Program-made: the position numbers and the translations under genes
Shown: in pieces, positions 9,599 through 17,365 of the stretch
How the letters are laid out: every line of letters begins with the position of its first letter
How positions within the stretch are numbered: the first letter of the stretch is position 1
Source: Faecalispora jeddahensis
Lineage (GTDB): Bacteria; Bacillota; Clostridia; Oscillospirales; Acutalibacteraceae
Assembly: GCF_000577335.1 (NCBI RefSeq)
Contig: NZ_CBYL010000001.1
Location: 62,001-126,000, forward strand
Direction: 5' to 3'
Length of the DNA stretch: 64,000 nucleotides
Notes under the pieces: generated by a model
Told to the model about the DNA's origin: nothing
The model's input: the letters and a program-made list of their open reading frames with translations, nothing else
Database searches by the model: none

Positions 9599-9629
9599 TT
9601 GACGCAGACCACCCGAAAAGGGTTATAAT
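9599..9629 (+). promoter_or_regulatory. Probable MerR-type promoter for the reductase-acetyltransferase pair
   Basis: TTGACG (9599-9604) and TATAAT (9624-9629) are 19 bases apart, the over-long spacing typical of MerR-activated promoters. Within the spacer ACCC (9611-9614) and GGGT (9620-9623) form a small dyad. The leader of about 145 bases also holds a CCCGC/GCGGG hairpin near 9680-9697. Confidence 0.55.
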
Positions 9630-9781
9630 AGAATCAAATCATTGGAAAAGCACTTTTCCATGAAACAGCGATTCTTCTCCCGCTTTTGGCGGGAAAGGAG
9701 TACGGAGGCTTTTTTGAGAAGGAATGCTTCCAGAAGCAAATCACTCCTGAAAGAACAAACGGAAAGAGAGGAATAACACAC

Positions 9782-10612
9782 ATGGAGCTGAGCGATTATA
9801 AACTGGGAATGGGTACCTGGCAGATGGCAGAAAACCGCACCCCCGACCTGGAAGAACGCCGGGCGCTCTCTTTCGGAATCGAAAACGGCCTGACGCTGAT
9901 CGACACCGCCGAGATGTACGGCAGCGGCAGTTCGGAGACTCTGGTAGGCGAGGTTATCCGCCCCGTACGCCGGGATTCCCTGTATCTGGTCTCTAAGGTT
10001 TACCCGCATAACGCATCACGGAAGAAAATGAAAGAGGCGTGCCACGCGTCCTTGCGTCGTCTGGGCATCGATACCCTTGATTTGTACCTGCTGCACTGGC
10101 GCGGCAATGTGCCGCTGGAAGAAACCGTTTCGGCCTTTGAAGAGCTGCAGCGGGAGGGCTGTATCCGGCGCTGGGGCGTTTCGAACTTTGATGTTGCCGA
10201 TATGGAGGAGCTTTGGAGCGTGCCGGGCGGGAACGCCTGCGCTGCGAACCAGGTGCTGTACCACATCGCTTCGCGCGGGGTTGAGTTCGATCTTCTGCCC
10301 TGGCTTTGCGGGCACCATGTTCCGCTGATGGCTTATTCCCCTCTGGCGCACAGCACGCGCTACCGCAGTGCGATTGCGTCGAGCACCGCGCTCCGGGAAA
10401 TCGCCGAGGAGCACGACGTTTCCATTTATCAGATCATGCTGGCGTTTCTGGCCCGGCAGGAAAATGTCGTCGCCATTCCAAAAGCTTCGAATGTAAAGCA
10501 TGTAGCGGAAAATCTGAACAGCCTGAATATCCGGCTGGCACCGGAGGAGCTGCGGCGGATCGATCTGGATTTTGCCCCGCCGACGGAAAAAACCGAACTG
10601 GATATGCTGTAA
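9782..10612 (+). CDS. Aldo/keto reductase
   Basis: A 276-residue NADPH-dependent reductase of the AKR superfamily. Catalytic tetrad regions are visible: LIDTAEMYGSG (Asp and Tyr, about residues 41-51), LYLVSKVYPH (Lys, about 69) and LYLLHWRGN (His, about 101-109). VAIPKASNVKHVAENL near residue 237 is the cofactor-binding segment. The ATG at 9782 follows GAGAGGAA; a longer frame upstream has no family match. It reduces aldehydes or ketones; the substrate is unknown. The acetyltransferase starts 20 bases downstream, so they are co-transcribed, probably under the MerR protein upstream. Confidence 0.92.
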   Translation: MELSDYKLGMGTWQMAENRTPDLEERRALSFGIENGLTLIDTAEMYGSGSSETLVGEVIRPVRRDSLYLVSKVYPHNASRKKMKEACHASLRRLGIDTLDLYLLHWRGNVPLEETVSAFEELQREGCIRRWGVSNFDVADMEELWSVPGGNACAANQVLYHIASRGVEFDLLPWLCGHHVPLMAYSPLAHSTRYRSAIASSTALREIAEEHDVSIYQIMLAFLARQENVVAIPKASNVKHVAENLNSLNIRLAPEELRRIDLDFAPPTEKTELDML

Positions 10613-10632
10613 GCAAAGACAAAGGAGCATTT

Positions 10633-11844
10633 ATGAGCAGAAGAAAACAGCTGAAAATGAAGCCGGTGAGCGTGAAACACCTGGAGCAATACAATCAGCT
10701 GCTGCGGTATGTCTTTCAGGTCACTGACCGGGAGCTGCACCAGACAGGCTGGGAAGACGAAGAAATTATGAAAACCAAATTTCCCGTGCTGCAGCGGGCC
10801 GACGTGCTGGGGTGGTTTGATGGCGACAAGCTGATTTCACAGGTGGCGGTGTACCCGTTTCAGGTGCGCATTTTTGACCGCACCTACGACATGGGCGGCC
10901 TGACGGGCGTCGGCACCTACCCGGAATATTCGAATCAGGGCCTGATGCACAAGCTGCTGTACAAGGCGCTGGAAAACATGCGGAACAAAAAGCAGTCCAT
11001 TTCTTATTTGTACCCCTACTCCATTCCCTACTACCGCAGAAAGGGATGGGAGATCGTCTCTGACCGCATCACCTATGAAATCAACGACTACCAGCTGCCG
11101 AAAAACAAACAGGTTCCCGGCGAGGTGGAGCGCGTAGACCCGGAAAGCAAAGAGCTGCGGCAGGCTTACCACCGCTATGCGATGCAGACGCACGGCGCCA
11201 TGCTGCGCGACGACCTGGCCTGGGACGAATACTGGCGATGGGATCTGGACGACCTGATGGCGGCGATCTATTACAATGAAAAGGGAGAACCGGACGGCTA
11301 TGTGCTGTACTGGATTTCGGACGAGGTCTTTCGCATCAAGGACATGATCTTTGTGGACGAAGCGGCCCGCAGCGGCCTGTGGAACTTTATCAGCGCACAC
11401 TTTTCCATGATCTCGAAGGTGATCGGCGACATTTACACCGATGAACCACTGGCATTCCTGCTGGAGGACGCGGACATCAAAGAGACGATTTCCCCTTACA
11501 TTATGGCGCGCATTGTAGACATCGAGCAGTTCATCGCCCAGTACCCTTTCAAACCGGACACCGGCGTACGCGAATGGACTTTTACGCTCGACGACCCGAT
11601 GTTTTCGTGGAATCAGGGCGTTTTCACGCTGAGCATCACCCCGGAGGGCCAGGGAAGTATTGCGCACAGCACCCGGCAAAGCGGCGACAGAATCGATATT
11701 CAGACCATGACGACAATGCTTTTGGGCTATAAGCGGCCCGACTACCTGCATAAAATCGGCCGGATTCACTGCAGCCCCGAAACGGTAGACATGCTGGAGG
11801 ACGCTATTGAGCAGCAAACACCCTATTTTTCGGACTATTTTTAA
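10633..11844 (+). CDS. GNAT acetyltransferase, Eis-like, with SCP2 sterol-carrier type C-terminus
   Basis: A 403-residue protein starting MSRRKQLKMKPVSVKHL, ATG at 10633 after AAAGGAG. The N-terminal part is a GNAT fold with acetyl-CoA site VGTYPEYSNQGLMHKLL (about 94-110) and ISYLYPYSIPYYRRKGWE (about 123-140), the Eis family signature; the middle is the second GNAT-like domain and the C-terminal ~100 residues resemble an SCP2 domain ending in the carboxylate that Eis proteins use. Eis enzymes acetylate amines such as aminoglycosides. With a GyrI-like MerR sensor upstream, a drug or stress response is plausible but not proven. Confidence 0.88.
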   Translation: MSRRKQLKMKPVSVKHLEQYNQLLRYVFQVTDRELHQTGWEDEEIMKTKFPVLQRADVLGWFDGDKLISQVAVYPFQVRIFDRTYDMGGLTGVGTYPEYSNQGLMHKLLYKALENMRNKKQSISYLYPYSIPYYRRKGWEIVSDRITYEINDYQLPKNKQVPGEVERVDPESKELRQAYHRYAMQTHGAMLRDDLAWDEYWRWDLDDLMAAIYYNEKGEPDGYVLYWISDEVFRIKDMIFVDEAARSGLWNFISAHFSMISKVIGDIYTDEPLAFLLEDADIKETISPYIMARIVDIEQFIAQYPFKPDTGVREWTFTLDDPMFSWNQGVFTLSITPEGQGSIAHSTRQSGDRIDIQTMTTMLLGYKRPDYLHKIGRIHCSPETVDMLEDAIEQQTPYFSDYF

Positions 11845-11949
11845 TTCAAAATCCGGTTTCTAAAAATAGGAATTATTTTTGTTTTAAAAAAATTCATATT
11901 TTATAAACAACTTACACATATTTTTTCTGTATTATTATGACAAAGAGAA

Positions 11950-12206
11950 ACGGAACCTGGGGTAGACAAGCTTCCCCTTCCTGAAGACAGAGATTACTAT
12001 TCAGCTTTTTGCATACAAATTCCCTTGCAAGGACCGCGCTGGAATTGCCCGAATCGCTTGACGGGAATCCCGGCGGCAAGTAAGAAGCTCTGTTCCTTTC
12101 TCTACCGCCAGAATGCCTTGGCTGTGCCCGACAGTCCAAGGCTCCAAAGAACCAATTAAACCAAGCAGCGTGAAGCCGGAATCGTCCGGGTCGCGCTGCT
12201 TTTCCT
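11950..12206 (+). ncRNA. Candidate structured non-coding RNA (~260 nt), identity unknown
   Basis: This gap between convergent genes has no credible protein but is rich in nested pairing. CTGG-GGTAG (11957-11965) pairs with CTACC-CCAG (12102-12111) with one bulge; inside it ACAGAG (11987-11992) pairs with CTCTGT (12088-12093), and TTACT (11994-11998) with AGTAA (12079-12083), forming a long rod. A second stem joins GCCTTGG (12115-12121) with CCAAGGC (12136-12142), extended by CTGT/ACAG. A third, AGCAGCG/CGCTGCT (12164-12170, 12194-12200), ends in TTTTCCTTT and looks like a terminator. AT-rich DNA with TATTAT elements precedes it. The rod with internal loops recalls 6S RNA but no known consensus was recognised. 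It could instead be a long 3' untranslated region of the acetyltransferase gene. Confidence 0.45.
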
Positions 12207-12219
12207 TTCTTCATGAAAA

Positions 12220-12262
12220 AAACCGGGCCGGGGAAGCGTGTGCTTCCCCGGCCCGGTCTTTT
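12220..12262. terminator. Bidirectional Rho-independent terminator
   Basis: Perfect 16-bp GC-rich arms at 12222-12237 and 12242-12257 with a 4-base loop, flanked by A-run on the left and CTTTTT on the right. It closes the nitroreductase gene on the minus strand and any plus-strand transcript from the acetyltransferase side. Confidence 0.9.
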
Positions 12263-12762
12263 TACCATCTGTCTTTGTGAATTCTGCCTGGATCGAACCG
12301 ATCGATCTCACCGCGGCTTTCCGCCGGGTGGCCTACGGAAAGGATACACAGCGGAACAATATTCTGCGGCAGATGCAGCAGCTTTGCAAGCGGCTGTACC
12401 CTGCCCTGCTCCGGGTAAACGCCAAGCCAGACGGCGCCGAGCCCCAGCTCCTGCGCCATCAGCAGAATGTTCTGTGCAGCCGCCGAGCAGTCCTGCACCC
12501 AGAAGCCGTTGAGCTGATCACGGTTCAAATCGCCGCAGACCACAATGGCGCAACCGGCTTCCAGCAGCATTTTGGAGAAAGCATGAAACTTCGGGATTTC
12601 GTTCAGCACCGCACGATCGCGAATGACGACGAATTCCCACGGCCGCTCGTTGCCCGCGGAGGGCGCGGCCATGCCGGCCCTGAGCAGCTGCTCGATCATT
12701 TTCTCCGAAACCTGCTGCGAGGTGTATTTTCGAATGCTCCTGCGCTGAAAAATTGCGTTCAT
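12262..12762 (-). CDS. Nitroreductase family protein
   Basis: A 166-residue FMN-dependent reductase of the small Clostridia type. It begins MNAIFQRRSIRKYTSQQVS, the typical arginine-rich FMN phosphate site (RRSIRKY), then LLRAGMAAPSAGNERPWEFVVI (about 27-48) and LGLGAVWLGVYPEQGRVQ (about 112-129), which holds the second FMN contact. Such enzymes reduce nitro compounds, quinones or flavins with NAD(P)H; the substrate here is unknown. An AGGAGGAAA site precedes the ATG. It lies 87 bases after the MBL hydrolase gene on the same strand. Confidence 0.92.
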   Translation of the reverse strand: MNAIFQRRSIRKYTSQQVSEKMIEQLLRAGMAAPSAGNERPWEFVVIRDRAVLNEIPKFHAFSKMLLEAGCAIVVCGDLNRDQLNGFWVQDCSAAAQNILLMAQELGLGAVWLGVYPEQGRVQPLAKLLHLPQNIVPLCILSVGHPAESRGEIDRFDPGRIHKDRW

Positions 12763-12849
12763 ACTCGTTTCCTCCTATTCCGTGTGTCATACCATTTTAC
12801 ACCGAAGCTCCGCGCGCCGAATGGGCGGGACCACGGCAAGCCTTCGCGT

Positions 12850-13545
12850 TCAGGCAGGAATCCACCGGCCGCCGTGGTAGCAGATGAGTTCCTTTGCTCC
12901 ATATTCCAGAAGCTTTTGCATCGATTCCTGTGCCCGGGGCATATCCAGTGTATACTGCGGGTTCGGGAGTACCGGCGCGCCATTTTCCAGCGCGATGGCG
13001 TCCCCGGTGATCAGTGTCTGGAATTCCTGCAGATACAGCGAGGTATGCCCCGGCGTATGGCCCGGCGTCGCCAGTACGATGCAGCCGCCGCACCAATCCA
13101 GCACGTCGCCATCCTTTACTTCTACATCTACCGGAACCGGCTGCACCCTTTTCAGCAGCGCACAGAACGCCCTGCCGAATTCCTGCTGTTCCGGCGGGAG
13201 CTGCTCCTGCATGGCTTCGGCCTGTGCAAGACGCAGGGATTTCTTTGCACCGGAAATATACGGGGCCTCTTCCCTGCCGGCCACCACCTGAACACCCGGA
13301 TATTTGCTTTTTAGATCCGCCAGCGCGCCCATGTGGTCGTGGTCCTGATGCGTAATATAAACGTGGGTCAAATCCCGGGCGGAAAAGCCGCCTTCCGTGA
13401 GCGCCTGCTCGATTTGGGGAAGAAACCCGACATAGCCGCAGTCTATTAGTACCAGATGAGAAGCATCCTGCAAAACCACCGGGTGAATGACTTCATGGGC
13501 CCCTCCAAACTGGGCGCTGATATTGAATACAGTCAATTGGTTCAT
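12850..13545 (-). CDS. MBL-fold metallo-hydrolase
   Basis: A 231-residue protein of the metallo-beta-lactamase fold. The metal motif ITHQDHDHMGAL (about residues 65-76) fits HxHxDH in modified form (HQDHDH), followed by the later ligands in TPGHTPGHTSLY (about 159-170) and ITGDAIA (about 180). Similar proteins are glyoxalase II-like or lactonase-like hydrolases. Nothing in the context fixes the substrate; it may share a transcript with the nitroreductase downstream. Confidence 0.9.
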   Translation of the reverse strand: MNQLTVFNISAQFGGAHEVIHPVVLQDASHLVLIDCGYVGFLPQIEQALTEGGFSARDLTHVYITHQDHDHMGALADLKSKYPGVQVVAGREEAPYISGAKKSLRLAQAEAMQEQLPPEQQEFGRAFCALLKRVQPVPVDVEVKDGDVLDWCGGCIVLATPGHTPGHTSLYLQEFQTLITGDAIALENGAPVLPNPQYTLDMPRAQESMQKLLEYGAKELICYHGGRWIPA

Positions 13546-13717
13546 AATCGTATTCCTCTTTATTTCTATCTAAAATTCTTTTGATGTACCCCACTGCCCG
13601 CCGTTTCCGACCGTCTTTATTATACCCGCCAAAAGCATTTCTGTCGATTCAGAAACTGCGCCCACAAACAAGCTCCCTTTTTGAGCACTTTACCCGTGCG
13701 GCCCGCTTTGAAACAAC

Positions 13718-13755
13718 AAGAGCCCCCTGCCGCAGCACTGCAGCAGGGAGCTCGA
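13718..13755 (-). terminator. Probable terminator after the TrpA-like gene
   Basis: Arms around 13720-13735 and 13738-13753 (GAGCCCCCTGC... and ...GCAGGGAGCTC) pair strongly and are followed on the minus strand by TTGTTGTTT. It lies about 100 bases after the last gene of the nucleoside-type cluster. The rest of the 13546-13848 gap shows no gene. Confidence 0.6.
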
Positions 13756-13848
13756 TCAAAATTTCGGCACGCGGATCGCGAGGCATCGGGGGATGTTCAG
13801 TGTTCTGCGTGCCAGCCCGTGCGGAGCTTTACCGCAGCGGGCCGGAGC

Positions 13849-14580
13849 TTAGTGCTGATCCGCACGCTTAAACGCTTGAATCGTTGCTTTCAGCTCCTCA
13901 GGCTTATTGTAGAGCTTTAAGACGGTACTGCCGACAAAGGCGCCGTCGCCGCCGGATTGCTGCACCATTTTGAAATCCTCCGGCGTGGAAACACCAACGC
14001 CGCAGTAAATTTCACGGCTGATGCCGCTTTCGCGCAGGTGGCGGATGCAGTCTGCCAGCGTGGGATATTCGGGGTTGATTTGCCCCGGGCCGGGTTTTGC
14101 CTGCATATAAACAAAGCCATTCGACTGTTTGGCGGATTCTACTTCCTCAGGGTGCATTGGGAATTGCACATAGCAAGAAACACGCATTCCCCGCTCGATC
14201 AGGCGGTTTTTCGCGGTTTCATCCGAAAGGCCTACGAAGATCAGGTCCTCCAAACCATTATTCAGGCAGAAATCTGCGAATTTTTCCACGCCGATTTCAA
14301 GTACGGTATTCTCATAGCAAAGCACGATGAGCCTTACCTCGGGGTGTTCCGCTTGGATTTTCAGGATGTTCTCCATGTAGCGCTCATAGTCGTCGCATGC
14401 GCTCAGCGCGGATGCCATTCGCCCCGCGATGTATTCGCTTTCCAGATACGGATTGCGGGAGGGCAGGTCGATTTCAATGATATCGCAGCCGCCCTCGGCG
14501 TAGATTCCGGCAATTTTAGCGCTCTCTTCCAGATTGGGGTACCCGTTTGAGAGGTAGCAAATCAATTTCATGGCATTCAT
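13849..14580 (-). CDS. TrpA-like TIM barrel (tryptophan synthase alpha paralogue) lacking the catalytic Asp
   Basis: A 243-residue protein clearly built like tryptophan synthase alpha: KLICYLSNGYPNLEES at the start, EIDLPSRNPYLES at the active-site loop, and GVGVSTPEDFKMV plus GAFVGSTVLKL at the phosphate site (about 190-222). In true TrpA the loop reads [13 protein letters not shown]; here the Glu is kept but the Asp after Ser is replaced by Asn (RNP) and the loop is altered. A normal trpA is present at 33381-34160, so this copy is not needed for tryptophan. It overlaps the iron alcohol dehydrogenase gene by 4 bases at the end of the nucleoside-type cluster. It may carry out a retro-aldol cleavage of a phosphorylated sugar; this is inference. 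Confidence 0.85.
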   Translation of the reverse strand: MNAMKLICYLSNGYPNLEESAKIAGIYAEGGCDIIEIDLPSRNPYLESEYIAGRMASALSACDDYERYMENILKIQAEHPEVRLIVLCYENTVLEIGVEKFADFCLNNGLEDLIFVGLSDETAKNRLIERGMRVSCYVQFPMHPEEVESAKQSNGFVYMQAKPGPGQINPEYPTLADCIRHLRESGISREIYCGVGVSTPEDFKMVQQSGGDGAFVGSTVLKLYNKPEELKATIQAFKRADQH

Positions 14581-15725
14581 CCTTTATAAATTCTTTGGAA
14601 CAGCTCGGCAAAGCCGGAAGCATCCGGAATGATCGGATTCGTTTTGGTGCAGCCGTCCGCAAGGGCCATTTCGGCCATGGGGGCCAGCACCGCCTCGTAC
14701 GCCGCCTGATCGGGAACCAGCTCCGCAATCGAAGCGGGGATTCCAAGCCGCTGATTCAGCTCGCGCACCGCGGCAGCAAAATCTGTTTTGCCTGCCAGCG
14801 CCGCCAGCTCGCCGTAGCGCCGGGCCGCTTCCGGGTCCGCGGAGTTATACGAGATAATATACGGCAGAACCACCGCGTCGGCCAGGCCGTGCGCCAAGCC
14901 GAAATAGCTGCCGAGCGTATGCGCGATGGAATGGACGATCCCCAGCGAAACGTTGGTAAACGCCAAGCCGGCGACCATGGAAGCGTTCTGCATTTTCTCG
15001 CGATAATCGAGATTTTCGCCCTCTTCATACGCTTTGGGCAGATACTCAAACACATCCCGTACCGCCTGTGCGGCCAGCGTATCGCTGACATAGTTGGCTC
15101 TGCGCGAAACATACGCCTCCACGGCGTGGGTCAGCGCGTCCATACCTGTTTCCGCTGTGATCTTTTTCGGCATCGAGGCCGTTACCTCGGGGTCGCAGAT
15201 CGCGATGTCGGGCATCATCTCCATATTGCCGATGCCGTGCTTTACCTTGTGCTCGTCGGTGATCACGATGCTGCGGCTGACCTCGCTCGCGGTGCCGCTG
15301 GTGGACGGAATGCAGACCATCCTCGCTTTCGTGCGCAGTGGTGGAAACGGGTTCGGAGCCATGATGTCCGCAAGGCTGGTCAGCTCGGGATGCTCATAGT
15401 AAATCCACATGCCCTTCGCCGCGTCCATGGCGGAGCCGCCGCCCAGCGCCACGATCACATCGGGTTCAAATTCCAGCATGGCTTTTGCGCCCTGCATCAC
15501 GGTGGCAAAGCTCGGGTCGGGCTCTACGCCCTGGAATACCTCGGACACAAGGCCCGCTTCCTTCAGGTAGCCGCATACTTTATCTAAAATGCCGTTTCTC
15601 GCAAGGCTGCCGCCCGACATCACGATCATCGCACGGGTTCCCTTGATCGTTTTTACATGCTCCAGGCAGCCTTTCCCGAACATCAGCTCGCTGCCCGCAA
15701 GCTTCATTGCCCTCATGATTGCCAT
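14577..15725 (-). CDS. Iron-containing alcohol dehydrogenase
   Basis: A 382-residue group III alcohol dehydrogenase. The NAD(P) site VIVALGGGSAMDAAKG (about 89-104), the CIPSTSGTASEVSRSIVIT loop (about 138-156), and the metal ligands in ETGMDALTHAVEAY (about 190-203) and SIAHTLGSYFGLAHGLADA (about 262-280) are all in place. It would interconvert a small aldehyde and an alcohol with NAD(P)H. Its place between the BtpA-family and TrpA-like genes (4-base overlap with the latter) suggests that it reduces the aldehyde released at the end of the pathway. Start 15725 follows AAAGGATGAGG. Confidence 0.93.
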   Translation of the reverse strand: MAIMRAMKLAGSELMFGKGCLEHVKTIKGTRAMIVMSGGSLARNGILDKVCGYLKEAGLVSEVFQGVEPDPSFATVMQGAKAMLEFEPDVIVALGGGSAMDAAKGMWIYYEHPELTSLADIMAPNPFPPLRTKARMVCIPSTSGTASEVSRSIVITDEHKVKHGIGNMEMMPDIAICDPEVTASMPKKITAETGMDALTHAVEAYVSRRANYVSDTLAAQAVRDVFEYLPKAYEEGENLDYREKMQNASMVAGLAFTNVSLGIVHSIAHTLGSYFGLAHGLADAVVLPYIISYNSADPEAARRYGELAALAGKTDFAAAVRELNQRLGIPASIAELVPDQAAYEAVLAPMAEMALADGCTKTNPIIPDASGFAELFQRIYKG

Positions 15726-15751
15726 ATATGCCTCATCCTTTCTTTTTTGGG

Positions 15752-15770
15752 GCCGGGGCCTTTCCCCGGC
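15752..15770 (-). other. Intercistronic hairpin between BtpA-like and alcohol dehydrogenase genes
   Basis: GCCGGGG (15752-15758) and CCCCGGC (15764-15770) form a tight hairpin in the 63-base gap. No T-run follows on the minus strand, so it is more likely an RNA processing or stability element than a terminator. Confidence 0.45.
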
Positions 15771-15788
15771 ACCGTTTGGCGGAGCGTG

Positions 15789-16583
15789 TTACCGCAGCTC
15801 GTCTGTCAGCGCTTTTGTCAGCTCATAAGAGATCGGGTTGGTAAGCACGCCGCCCTCTTTCAGGCCGCTGCCGATAATCGCGCCGTCGGCGATCTTCATC
15901 TGCTCGCGCACATTCCCCGTGTTGACGCCGCTGCCCGCCAGAACCGGGAGGCCGACGACCTTTTTCACACGCTCAATGATCTCGATCGGTGTTTCCTGCC
16001 CGATGCGCGTGCCGGTGACGATCAGCGCGTCCGCTCCGCTGTCCTGCGCGGCGCGGGCGGAATCCTCCAGACTGATGTTCGGCATTACCACGGTGGTGTG
16101 CTTGACCTGAATATCGGCAAAAATGCGAATGTGCTCCGCGCCCAGATCCTTGCGGTAGCGCACGGCCTGCGACGCGCAGGGCGGAATGATGCCGACCCCG
16201 CCGTAATGCACCGTATCCACAAACACGGGGATGCGCACGAACTCCCCGCCGATAGCCTGCGCAATCGAAATGGCAGACCGGTAGTCATTCATGGCAGCGT
16301 CGATCCCGATGGGCAGAGACACGCTCTGCCGCACTGCCATCGACACGGCGGCCATCGCCGTGCTCTGTGCCGTTTCGAGCTCGATCAAAAACGGATCGTC
16401 GCCCATATTTTCAACGATAAGGGCATCCACACCCGCCTTTTCCAGCGTAACAGCGTCCTCGACGGCGAGCTGTATGATCTTCTGCATATCGCCTTCGTAG
16501 CGGGGGCTCCCCGGCAGCGGGCGGCAGTGCACCATACCAATAATAAACGGGTGTCCTTTTCCCAGTAAATCCAGCTTGCTCAT
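15789..16583 (-). CDS. BtpA/SgcQ family TIM-barrel protein
   Basis: A 264-residue protein with the BtpA family pattern: IIGMVHCRPLPGSPRY (about 14-29), DALIVENMGDDPF (about 53-65), PIGIDAAMNDY (about 91-101), FVRIPVFVDTVHYGGVGIIPP (about 113-133) and VLAGSGVNTGNV (about 211-222). The last is a standard phosphate-binding loop of TIM barrels. The family includes SgcQ of a phosphotransferase operon and the photosystem factor BtpA; its enzymatic reaction is not established. It overlaps the phosphorylase gene by 4 bases. In this cluster it probably acts on a phosphorylated sugar made by the PfkB kinase. Confidence 0.9.
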   Translation of the reverse strand: MSKLDLLGKGHPFIIGMVHCRPLPGSPRYEGDMQKIIQLAVEDAVTLEKAGVDALIVENMGDDPFLIELETAQSTAMAAVSMAVRQSVSLPIGIDAAMNDYRSAISIAQAIGGEFVRIPVFVDTVHYGGVGIIPPCASQAVRYRKDLGAEHIRIFADIQVKHTTVVMPNISLEDSARAAQDSGADALIVTGTRIGQETPIEIIERVKKVVGLPVLAGSGVNTGNVREQMKIADGAIIGSGLKEGGVLTNPISYELTKALTDELR

Positions 16584-17338
16584 GCTTTCTGCGCTCCTTC
16601 CTGATGCAGCTTATAGAGTCCTTCCAGAACAACGCGGCAGAGAAGATCCTCCGCGTCGGTTCTCTCCTGTCCGCGCAGCTCATCCTTCAGATTCTCCAGC
16701 ACCGTAACCAGCGTGACAATGCAGGCGCGAACGCCCATCAGCGACGCCAGAGTGAGAATGCAGCTGCTCTCCATATCGATCCCGGCGATGCCCAAGCGTT
16801 TGAGCCGGGCAAAGGTGTCGGGAATTTCCACGCCGCGCTCTTTTGAAAGGCGCGACTCCTTCATCTGCGAATAAAAACCGTCCATCGTGCAGTTGATGCC
16901 GTTATAGTATCCCTTGCCGTGCTCTGCCACCGTGCGGTTCATGCAGTCGATCAGGCCGATATCCGCAACGGCGGGGTAGCCCTCCGGCACATAGGTTTGG
17001 CTGGTGCCCTCTTCCCGCATGGCCGCCGATGGAATAATAAACTGCCCCAGCAGCTCGTCTTTGAGCGACATCACTGTTCCCATGCGCACGGCGACCTTCA
17101 TGCCGCAGGCATACATCTCCTCCATGGCGATGGCAGCCGACGGCGCGCCGATACCGGTAGAGGTCACGGTCACGGGCATCCCGCGGTACTCGCCGGTATA
17201 GGTATTGAACTCCCGCGAAAAGGCCACATGCTCCGCGTTTTCCAGATATTTGGCCAGCACCTCCACCCGCCACGGGTCGCCGGAAAAAATCACGTAGGGG
17301 GCGATGCTTTCATCTGCTTTCAAATACAATGATTTCAC
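16580..17338 (-). CDS. Nucleoside phosphorylase (PNP/uridine phosphorylase family)
   Basis: A 252-residue member of the hexameric PNP_UDP family. Recognisable parts are VIFSGDPWRVEVLAKYL (about 16-32), TVTSTGIGAPSAAIAMEEMYACG (about 57-79), VRMGTVMSLKDELLGQFIIPSAA (about 83-105, phosphate/ribose region) and the purine- or pyrimidine-site motif IAGIDMESSCILTLA (about 187-201; ME contact to ribose). Reaction expected: nucleoside + phosphate to base + pentose 1-phosphate. With a BMP-type importer and a PfkB kinase in the same operon it is the likely first catabolic step. Base specificity cannot be told; GTVMSLKD differs from the usual GTCGG/GTSGG, so the substrate may be unusual. Confidence 0.9.
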   Translation of the reverse strand: MKSLYLKADESIAPYVIFSGDPWRVEVLAKYLENAEHVAFSREFNTYTGEYRGMPVTVTSTGIGAPSAAIAMEEMYACGMKVAVRMGTVMSLKDELLGQFIIPSAAMREEGTSQTYVPEGYPAVADIGLIDCMNRTVAEHGKGYYNGINCTMDGFYSQMKESRLSKERGVEIPDTFARLKRLGIAGIDMESSCILTLASLMGVRACIVTLVTVLENLKDELRGQERTDAEDLLCRVVLEGLYKLHQEGAQKA

Positions 17339-17365
17339 GCAATCGTTGCTCCTTTCTCTTTTCCG

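Noticed and set aside
11950-12206. Assignment as 6S RNA, tmRNA, SRP RNA or RNase P RNA
   Set aside because: No tmRNA 3' end, SRP tetraloop region or RNase P core was found, and the 6S match is only architectural, so no name is given.
11912-12268. Minus-strand frame across the structured gap
   Set aside because: It runs through two strong hairpins including the bidirectional terminator and resembles no protein.
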